Assembly (NCBI GenBank): GCA_905221605.1
Contig: CAJNDS010002752.1
Coordinates: forward strand, 197,001 to 261,000
DNA length: 64,000 nt
Reading direction: 5' to 3'
Source: Symbiodinium natans
Taxonomy: Eukaryota; Sar; Dinophyceae; Suessiales; Symbiodiniaceae
The position numbers and the translations under genes were made by a program. Under the pieces are notes generated by a model that did no database searches, was not told where the DNA came from, and was given only the letters and a program-made list of their open reading frames with translations. This document shows positions 20,918-29,600 of the stretch, piece by piece (position 1 is the stretch's first letter; each line of letters starts with the position of its first letter).

Positions 20918-22702
20918 CTACCTAGCACGTGAGACACCTGTCGGCGACTTGCCGCGCAAAAGTGACGTTTCGGCCGCGGCTTGTCGCAGTAGCTTGGCGA
21001 GAACATCCCTACGTAAAGAGGGCGACAACCGCACCCTGTCAACCAGCCAGCGCAGCGCAGGACCGGACAATGCTTGGAACTCCGCACGCAAATCCAGGTA
21101 GAAGACCCATTGTAGCAACTCTTGCAACCGCACCGTCTCCAGCTGGAAAACTCGGACAACGTGCTGGCGTTGAACGGATACCCAGGCTATTCCACCGACT
21201 TCCGGCTCGCATGCTTGGGCGTGCCGGCGCTCCGTCGCCAAAAACACACGCCAGGTGCAGGACAGCATCTGAACGATATATAGATCCCATTGACCGGGAA
21301 GATCAGCCTCCAGCAGCTCGCGCATACGGCGCCAAACGTCTACCGTGCGGCAATTCACGGTAACGTCGCCTGTCGACTTGCGCTCGAGTGCACAATGGAA
21401 GGCCAGAGGCGACGGGCCGAAGAACATATACGTCTTGCGTAGATGCCAGAGGACTTGACACCGTGCGCAGTCGCACCGCCCGCTGGGCAACCGCTGCCCA
21501 CGCTGGCAGAGAAGCGTCGCGATCAAATAATATAAGTCCGACAAAAGAAACTTGCCGTGGTAGCAATGATAGCATTGTGCTGGGGATAAATCTTGCCGAA
21601 CTGTCGGGCGACCCAGCAAATCAAGACCAAGAAAACCGACCACCACTGCTTCCATGCTACGTGCGAGCAAGTCCACGTCTACCACTCCGGTGGCTACCGT
21701 GTCCAGAAGTTGCGCCAACACTGGCCCCAAGGTGACAGCATGACAGGACCATGGCTGCAGGGCTGCCACCATGTTGTCAAAAAAACGAGAATCAGGACAG
21801 ACACTTTCCGCCACTACCCTGGGAGCCTTGTCTTGCCCGCTACGCCGAGCCGTGGAAGCATACGTGCGTCTGCGCCCATCACGTGTGGCGAAAGCAGCGC
21901 GCACTGTCGTGCGCATGCCGGCTTGTCGAACGAAGGCACTACGAAGGAATTCGGCCACTGCCACTGCATTCTCGCAACATAGTCCCGCTGCCATAATTGC
22001 GCGCAAGCCAGGTAACGTGTCGTCGTTGAATAAAAAGTGCTCCACAATGGCGGCTTCCCCTGCGTACCTGAATATGGACTCCAGCAACAGCCAGGCAGAC
22101 AGCTTCGGCGCACTCCACTGACGATCTTTGCCAAACACGCGCTTGTACATCTGCGCCGCAAACCGTGGCCGAGCACGACTAAAGGTATCCAAGGCAGGGA
22201 AGACGCCAGCTGCCAGACCTGACGAAACCAAATGCCGATGCAACGGCAAAGCTTCGGAAAAGGCGCCTTGCAACTGCTGCCGTGTAGACTGGCTAAAAAA
22301 ATCTGGACCCTGCATGCTCGCCAGCAGCAGGACAAAATACACAAACGCGTGCCAAAGCAACGGGTCCGCAAAGCCCAATGTTTCCGCCCAACGGCTTGCC
22401 ATTGATCTGTAAGCAGCCGGCAGCTGTGAAGCATGCTTTCTATACTCCGGGGCTGCGAAACTCAGGCCTCTTGACATGCAGTGCCCAGACTCGACGTCAT
22501 CCTCGCTACCTGACTCCGAGCCGCTTGCAGGTGCAGTGGCTGCTTCAACAGCATCATGGACCACTGGAGCCGGAACTGCACACTCTTTGCGCGGGCGTCC
22601 GCGACCGTCGATGCCTCCACAAGCCACGCAACAGATGTCTCCAGCTGCGTTGCGCGCAGTGGTTTGCTTACGTTTGCAAGAGGTACAAGCAGAGCCGACC
22701 AT
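20918..22702 (-). CDS. intronless 594-codon protein with CxxC zinc motif and AT-hook
   Basis: The ATG at 22702 follows an in-frame TAA about eight codons upstream and the frame ends at TAG 20918-20920. Residues 6-28 hold CTSC...CVAC (Cys6, Cys9, Cys25, Cys28), a likely zinc site. Residues 33-39 are GRGRPRK, a textbook AT-hook core. An acidic Ser/Glu stretch follows. Residues about 100-560 are Leu/Ala/Arg-rich and look helical. A second Cys cluster (CYHC ... CDCARC) lies near residues 380-425. DNA binding is inferred from these motifs. It differs sharply from the intron-rich neighbours: a retrocopy or mobile-element ORF are alternatives. Family not recognised. Confidence 0.75.
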   Translation of the reverse strand: MVGSACTSCKRKQTTARNAAGDICCVACGGIDGRGRPRKECAVPAPVVHDAVEAATAPASGSESGSEDDVESGHCMSRGLSFAAPEYRKHASQLPAAYRSMASRWAETLGFADPLLWHAFVYFVLLLASMQGPDFFSQSTRQQLQGAFSEALPLHRHLVSSGLAAGVFPALDTFSRARPRFAAQMYKRVFGKDRQWSAPKLSAWLLLESIFRYAGEAAIVEHFLFNDDTLPGLRAIMAAGLCCENAVAVAEFLRSAFVRQAGMRTTVRAAFATRDGRRRTYASTARRSGQDKAPRVVAESVCPDSRFFDNMVAALQPWSCHAVTLGPVLAQLLDTVATGVVDVDLLARSMEAVVVGFLGLDLLGRPTVRQDLSPAQCYHCYHGKFLLSDLYYLIATLLCQRGQRLPSGRCDCARCQVLWHLRKTYMFFGPSPLAFHCALERKSTGDVTVNCRTVDVWRRMRELLEADLPGQWDLYIVQMLSCTWRVFLATERRHAQACEPEVGGIAWVSVQRQHVVRVFQLETVRLQELLQWVFYLDLRAEFQALSGPALRWLVDRVRLSPSLRRDVLAKLLRQAAAETSLLRGKSPTGVSRAR

Positions 22703-22989
22703 GTTGGGAGGTTGACTGTTGAGTTAAAGGGGTTTCGGATTGCGGGTGTACTGGTAACGACTAAGCTTGTAAGGCTTGGGATGCTCAAGGTCGTGTGGGC
22801 TTTTTCTACGATCTTGTGAAGGGCTCGTTGAGGGTTGTAGGTTTTAGAGGTCTTTGGGTTTCAGGATTTAGGGTTTAGGGTTCAGGGTTTGAAGGCCGGG
22901 CTTGTCTTTCTTTTTCCTGAGAAAGGAATGCCCTGTGTCTCTACAGCCTACAGCTTAGGAAGCCTTTGGGGAGTTGAGGCTTGCAAGGT

Positions 22990-23275
22990 TGGGCTACCTA
23001 ATGTGTTTGCCGCCAGGTACGCGCAGTTGCCGAAGCTGTGAACGTCCGACGCTTCAAGGCTCAGGGGGTTGAGGTAGGCCCTTTGTACATGTGTGCACTG
23101 AATTCGACTTCAAAGCTTCGGGTGTAGGGTTTAGGGCCTAGGTGTAACCGACCACGTGGATCTTTCTCTTCGGCCGAGGCCGTCGCCCTGCTTTGCCGGA
23201 GGCGCGGGCTTCGACCACATGTCGATGCCGCAATCTGCCAGAGCCTGTCAAACTTCGCGGCTTGTGCCAGGAGAC
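22990..23275 (-). CDS. possible minus-strand exons
   Basis: 23275-23139 reads LAQAAKFDRLWQIAAS. About 23085-23000 reads LSLEASDVHSFGNCAYL with a GTAGCC donor. The plus strand of both islands is also open, so strand is not certain. Confidence 0.3.
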
Positions 23276-23456
23276 CCTAAACCCTAAACCAAAAACCCTA
23301 AACTAACCCCCAGTAAGCCCAAAGCCCTGACACCAGCCACAAGCTCAAAGACCGTCAGCCAACCACTTCGAAAAACACGCCTGCAAGGACATCTGACAAA
23401 AGAGGAGGATGGCAGCACACCTGGGCCAGCGCCTGACTGGGACAATGCGCCCAATC

Positions 23457-23505
23457 GCGCGCCTTTCGCGCACCTTTCGCGGACCTTTCGCGCTTTCGCG
23501 CGTTG
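23457..23505. repeat. CCTTTCGCG tandem motif
   Basis: Repeated (C)CTTTCGCG units. Similar units recur at 25886-25930. Confidence 0.6.
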
Positions 23506-23974
23506 TCTCGACATGGCGTCACCCAATAGAACACTACATCACGTTCATCTCGGTCTTACATACTTTCACACAGCTGCTTGCTGACAGGACAAACACCCTT
23601 CACAAAGTGGTCCTTCTTGAGAACCCCCACTCACGAAGCTCTGAACCTCACAAGGCAACACCTTACCAGCGTGCCTCTGTGCGTTTACCGAGGGCTTGGG
23701 AACGCACACAGACACTATTGGCTCTTCTGGGCTGATTGCTTGTGACTCCCCCACAAGCTGCAGGACTCTCTTCTTTTCTTTCTCTGCATGTCCGCATCGG
23801 CCCGGAGCCAGCATTTGTCTCCTGGCACAAGTCAAAACCGTACAAGATTTCGCTAGACCCTAACTCTACATCTCCCAGGCAGAGTGCGTTTAGGCGCGCC
23901 CTAAGCCCTAAACTGTAACCCTAAACCCTAAACCCTGAACCCTAAACCCTGAACCCTAAACCCTAAACCCTCAA

Positions 23975-24085
23975 CCCTAAATCCGCCAGACTCCGAGTGC
24001 AGGCGTCAGGATCCCGGGGAGCGCTTGCGGAACAGCTCGGGATCAGTTGCTGCAGGTCGTCGTTCTCCAAGAACTCTTGCCATCC
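23975..24085 (-). CDS. minus-strand exon, unrecognised
   Basis: AG|GA acceptor, then WQEFLENDDLQQLIPSC continuing through DPDACTRSLADLG into a CCCTAAA array. Strongly protein-like, acidic. Confidence 0.45.
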
Positions 24086-24149
24086 TCAGGGTTTAGGGTT
24101 TAGGGTTTGGGCTTTAGGGTTTAGGGGTTTATGTAGGGCTTCGAGGGCT

Positions 24150-24660
24150 GATAGGGTTCATAAAGGGCTTAAGGGCTTATGGACGCTTATAGAGTTTATA
24201 GGGTTCAAGGGGCTTCTGGGGTGTTTATATAGCGCTTATAGGGTTTTCAAAGGGCTTAGAGGGTTTCTAGGGTTAGGCAGGGTTTCTGGGCTTTGAGGTT
24301 TATAGAATGCCTACACCCTCCCCCCTGCCCTTCGGCCCTCGGTTCTCGCTGGCCGTTCGGCCTCAGGCGCAGGGGGAGGGGGGGCCGCAGGGAACCTTTA
24401 GGGTTTAGGATTTGGTTTAGAGCTTATAGGTTTATGTAGGGCTTATAAGGGTTACAGGGTTTATGTAGGGCTTATAGGGGGTTTATAGGGTTCAAGGGGC
24501 TTCTAGGGTTTTTATATAGCGCTTATAGGGTTTACAAAGGGTTTCTAGTCTTAGAAAGGGTTTCTGGGCTTTGTGCCTACGCCCTCCCCCCTGCCCTTCG
24601 GCCCTCGGTTCTCGCTGGCCGTTCGGCCTCAGGCGCAGGGGGAGGGATTGAGGATTTCAA
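24150..24660. repeat. tandem ~270-bp repeat
   Basis: Two copies of a unit with TTTATGTAGGGCTT-type blocks, GGGGCTTCTGGGGTGTTTATATAGCG, and a G/C palindrome-like CCTTCGGCCCTCGG segment (24308-24378 and 24579-24645). A third partial copy is at 24892-24925. Non-coding. Confidence 0.7.
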
Positions 24661-25153
24661 GTGTAACGGTTTCATTAGGGTTTCGGGCTTAGGGTTTCGG
24701 GTTTAAGGTTTGGATACAACCCTCAAGTCTTTAGGGCCGAGGGTCTAGGGCTTCGGCCTTTAGGTTTAGGGTTTAAGGTTTAGGCATAAAACCCTCTCTG
24801 TTGCCCCTAAATCCTAAACCCTCAGGGTTCAGGTTAAAGGCCTTGCTTGGGGTACTTACTGAAAGGGTTTTTGGAAGCGCTGGGCCCTAAAGCCTACGCC
24901 CTCCCCCCCCGCCCTGCGGCCCTCTGTTCCAGTCTGAAGCCACTAAAGCCTGGTCCTGAAACGCACTCCCCTAAACCCTAAGCCCTAAGCCCTAAGCCCT
25001 AAACCCTAAACCCTAAACCCTTTTGCCTAAACCCTAAACCCTAAACCCTAAACCCTAAACCCTAAACCCTAAACCCTAAACCCTAAACCCTAAACCCTAA
25101 ACCCTAAGCCCTAAGCCCTAAACCCTAACCCGAGACCCTAAACCCCAAACCCA

Positions 25154-25630
25154 AGTTGCCAATGGGAAGGCTTCGCGACGGCAGGCTCCCCCGAATGAGG
25201 CTGCTGCCTTCCCTGAGCTTCTGGACTTCGAGCTGTTACACGTTGGAAGCACAGCTGGGCCAATACCTACACAGGGTGCGTCGCAGTTTTTTCGCGGGCG
25301 GGGGGGGGGCTAAGACCCGAAACCCTGCAAACCCTCCAAACCCGCTTAACCCCATGCTGGCCTGCTCGCCGGGAGCTGCCACGTTGCCCGCGGGCGAGGA
25401 GAACAAGACCCTATCTAACTGAGCCACGTCAACATGCGCAAGTTCGGATATGCCATGCTTCAGGGTTAAAGGTTGAGTGCTTGTCTCTCTTACTTGGCAA
25501 TTGTGTTTTTTCCACCAAGCTGCCATGTCGTGCCAGCTTGAAAGTTGCCCCTCCCCGGACAGTGCCCGTGATGGGACTGAAAAGGCTGTTGGCCACGCTG
25601 CCAAAAGCACCCACTAAGCAACCCCTGTGA
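25154..25630 (-). CDS. multi-exon gene, minus strand, unknown family
   Basis: Islands: about 25620-25505 reads GAFGSVANSLFSPITG and ends at a GTAAGA donor; about 25462-25370 reads ELAHVDVAQLDRVLFSS; 25231-25154 reads LEVQKLREGSSLIRGS after GTAACAG. Strongly protein-like. Downstream continuation may include the island at 23975-24085. Confidence 0.5.
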
Positions 25631-25667
25631 CACAACTGCGTCTACTGGATCTTCAGGTGTTTAGCAG

Positions 25668-25872
25668 TACGAACCCCAAATAGGCTGAAACCTGCCGTGC
25701 GTTTAGGCGCGGTCCCTAAACGCACCCGCTTGAGGTTTGAGGCTTAAGGGGCAGGATATTCTAGCAGTATGAACCCCAAATAGGCTGAAACCTGCACCAC
25801 GGGTGCGTTTAGGGGCGCTCCCTAAACGCACTCGCTTGGGGTTTAAGGGTTAAGGGGCATGATATTCTATTA
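25668..25872. repeat. two ~100-bp tandem copies with internal palindrome
   Basis: Each copy starts CAGTATGAACCCCAAATAGG (or one base different), contains GTGCGTTTAGG...CCCTAAACGCAC inverted halves, and ends AGGGGCATGATATTCTA. Probably a duplicated inverted-repeat element. Confidence 0.7.
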
Positions 25873-26034
25873 ACCAGATTATCCCTTTCGCGGCGCCTTC
25901 CGCCGCGCATTCGCGGGCCTTTCGCGGATACTAAAAAACAAGCAGAAATCTATCTAAAATATTCGCCAGTAAAAAAAAAAGACAGGGGTTTGCGGATAAC
26001 GCCCATATACATATGTTACATATTGCATCTTGCG

Positions 26035-26330
26035 TGCCGGAACCCCCCCCCCCCTTCCCAGCCAAGTACACCGATACGCGTTTTCCCCCCCCCCCCCTCT
26101 CCAATACGCCGATACGCTAACCCCCCCCTCCCGGAAAGTACGCCGCTAAGCCGATACGCCGCTTCCCCCCCCTCCCCCGAAATTGTACGCCGTTCGCCCC
26201 CCCCCCCCCTCAAAGCCTCTGGGAAATATGCCCATGCGCCGATAAGCCGTTCTCCTCCCCCCCCCTGCCTTCCCCTCGAAATACACCAATACGCCGAGTC
26301 CCCCCCCCCCCCCCCCGACATACGCCGATA
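26035..26330. repeat. C-rich tandem repeat with ACGCCGATACGC motif
   Basis: About seven units of a roughly 40-60 bp repeat in which poly-C tracts alternate with (T)ACGCCGATACGC-like motifs. Confidence 0.7.
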
Positions 26331-26579
26331 CGCGACCCCTGCGGGGGCTTCCATCAGCAAGATTCCACGAGGAACAGGCGCAGGGAATACACAAGCACCC
26401 CTGACACCCGAAGCCGTCCAAAGCGCAAGCCCGGACGGCCTCGTGTTCACGTGACATCCTGCCGACGGAACCCTGCAGACCCCCCTCCACCCTGCCCCCT
26501 AGCCCTGGACCCTACACCCCGCACCGTCCGCCCGGCTGTGCTTCCCCTGTTGGGGGTCGGCGGCACTGGCGGTAGCCAT

Positions 26580-26640
26580 TAAATGTGTATATATATATAT
26601 ATATGTATCATATATCATATAGATCTATATACATATCAAT
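26580..26640. repeat. TA-rich microsatellite
   Basis: (AT)n tract abutting the kinase gene's likely stop codon; possible 3' region. Confidence 0.5.
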
Positions 26641-29600
26641 ATAGCAAAATATTTATGCATTGGCGAAATTTGAAGCTAGCGTCTGGACGTCGCCCCACAT
26701 CCGAAAGTTGCCAGATGGACATGAAGCACTGCAGTGCCTCAGAGGGGGTGTAGGGTTTAGGGTTTAGGGTTCATTGTTTAGGGTTTAGGGTTCAGGGTTC
26801 AGGGTTCAAGGTTTAGGTCCCCCACAACACTCGAAGCACTCAATGCTCTACTCCACTCTAAACCGAGATCGGGGCCGACGGTCGTGCCGAGGGCTTCTTT
26901 GCCAGCATTCCTGCAAAAATCCGCAGACTGGGCTGCCGGTGACTACTTCCGGACCCGAGTTCCCTGAACCCGAAACCCGAAACCCTAAACCTTAAACCTT
27001 AAACCCTAAACCCTAAACCCTAAACCCCGGATGTCATGCTGGAGTCCTTTCAAGCACCATTGCACCCTGGGATCGCTACATTCCGGGCAAGAGGTCGCCA
27101 GCTCGACATCGCATCTGAGCGAGTTGGCAAGGATCTCCTGCCGCTGCAAAAAAAGATCAGGGTTTAGGGTTTAGGGTTTAGGGTTTAGGGTTTAGGGTTT
27201 AGGGTTTCGGGTTTCGGGTTTAGGGTTTAGGGTTTAGGGTTTAGCGTTTCGGGTTTAGGGTTTAGGGTTTAGGGTTTCGGGTTTCGGGTTTCGGGTTTAG
27301 GGTTTAGGGTTTGGGGTTTGGGATTCACGGTCTAGGTTTGGAGTCCATTCTAGTTTCAAGGAGCAACGACAGTTCTTCGGCCTTCGTGTTCGCACCGGGA
27401 AACGGCAATCGCCCCGAGAGCAATGTGTACCTTGGCTGCGAAACCCCAAGCCGTGCAGAATCGCATAGAAAAAACAACAAAAAACAACGCAAAGCTTCTT
27501 GCCTCTGTGTTGCCATAAAGCACCAGCGCCGAAAACATCCACTTTCTCGCAATGAGGTCGCAGCTCAATTATTTCAGGAGCCACGTATCCTGTCCGCTTT
27601 TATGTTTTGTAGAGAGCATGCTAAGCTATGCCAGGGGTACATGCAACCCGAAACCCCAAACCCCAAACCCTAAACCCTAAACCCCAAACCCTAAACCCCA
27701 AACCCCTAAACCCCAAACCCTAAACCCCAAACCCTAAACCCTAAACCCCAAACCCCAAAACCCTAAAACCTTCAGAAGAAAGAGTCCTGGGGAGCCACCA
27801 CTGCGCCGCAGGGCAGCAGGATCGTCTAAGGATGCGGCGATGCTGAAGTCCACCAGCATCGGGCAGTGGTCTGCATGCAGGACGACATTCTCCTCGGTGG
27901 CTTTCAGGGCCCTAAACCCTGAACCCTAAACCCTAAACCCTAAACCCTAAACCCTAAACCCTAAACCCTAAACCCGGAGAATCTCTGAGATCACAGCAAG
28001 TCTCGGGCTTGACATCCCGATGCACGATGCGCCGGCTGTGCAGGAAAGCCAGCGCCGACATCACGCCGACCATGATTTCGACCCCTCTGGACTGTGGAAG
28101 CGCCTTAGGGTTTAGGGTTTAGGGTTTAGGGTTTAGGGTTTAGGGTCTAGGGTCTAGGGTTTAGGGTTTAGGGTTTAGGGTTTAGGGTTTAGGGTTTAGG
28201 GTCTAGGGTTTAGGGTTTAGGGTTTAGGGTTTAGGGTTTAGGGTTTAGGGTTTAGGGTAAGTCAGAAATCACATCGCGGCTCGCAGGAGCAACCTCGAAG
28301 ACGCACCCTTTTCCATGACGAGCGTCGCCGCGCGCCAGTCGGGCTGAAAGATCCCCGCGGGCCCCGAGCTCCATGACCTGAACGGGCAGGTGGGTTTAGG
28401 GTTTAGGCTCCGTGTAAAGGTTTGGGTGTCCAGGGTTTGGGGTTTTAGGGCTTAGGGCTAAGCTTAGAGTTCCTGCTTTAGTCTCTAGGGCCTCGGGTTT
28501 AGGTCTGATGGTAGGGGATAGGATTCGGGGGACCCTTGGGGATATAGACCCTCTCAGTAAGGTCCCTGTTTAAGAGAGCCAGAAGAGGGTTAAGAAGGGC
28601 CCTCCCTTTTGAGGGTGCCACGTATCCTACCTGGGAACGGGGCGACCCCGCGGCTCCAGTTCTCACACGATTTTCAGTACTTGGAGGCTCATGGTACGTA
28701 TTCACCAAGTATAACTGTACATGTAGCCCACTTATAAGCCCCTTAAGTGCCCCAATATGGCTAAAAAGTACAATTATAAGTACAGTCATAATTGGTTCAT
28801 AAGTACCATGAACCTCCAAGCAAAAGGGTATATGAGGGTTCTACTCTATGCTTCTATCGGGGTCATCACACACTTCGATTTTGCACGGGGTTTGCTACAG
28901 GAGGGCTTTCGCGCTCACCGAGGACTTGAGTGGCGACTGGGAGCGTCACCAGCGCGTGGCGCGCACGCTTGCCAGAAGCGTCTGCCTGCTCCACGCCGAA
29001 CCTTCGGTAGCTGGGGAGGCTGCCCTTAGGGTTTGCTACTATTTGCTTAAGACACCCCCCCCCACCCCCCCACCCCCCCACCCCCCCACCCACCCCCACC
29101 CCACCCCACCACCCAACCCCCCCACCCCCCACCCCCCCACCCCCCCCCCCCCCCCCCCCCCCCCCCCAAAAAAAAAGGATAATAATCCCTCTATTACCCT
29201 TATCAGGAAGAATGCCTTGTATTTTCATGGGGGGGGTTCTTAAGCAAATAGTAGCTTAAGGGTGGGATGTTCCCCCTTATATGAACAGTCTTAATAAAGC
29301 CCCCATTACGGGGAAGACCCAACTTTAAGGTTTAGGGATGAGGCCCGTCAAGTCTTTAGGACTCCTGCAGCCACGGCGGCACGCCCAGCAAGGACGCAAT
29401 GTTGGGATGCTCGCCCGTCTGGGACATGAAGCGGACTTCTCGTCGGACGTAATCCTCATCCGAGTCGAAGACCTGGAGAAGCAGCCCGATGATCTTGCAC
29501 CCCAGCACAAATCACGAGCACCCCCTAAACTCTGACATCCGAGCCCTTGTGACCTCCGAAAAAAACTGAAGAACAGTTGTCCCGAAGCGTTTTGCAGCCG

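Noticed and set aside
24308-24645. Rho-independent-like terminators in the CCTTCGGCCCTCGG blocks
   Set aside because: Part of a 270-bp tandem repeat in a nuclear eukaryotic context.
26035-26450. Pro-rich 154-codon plus ORF and Gly-rich minus ORFs
   Set aside because: Created by poly-C tandem repeats; only the last 35 codons are repeat-free and their strand is ambiguous.
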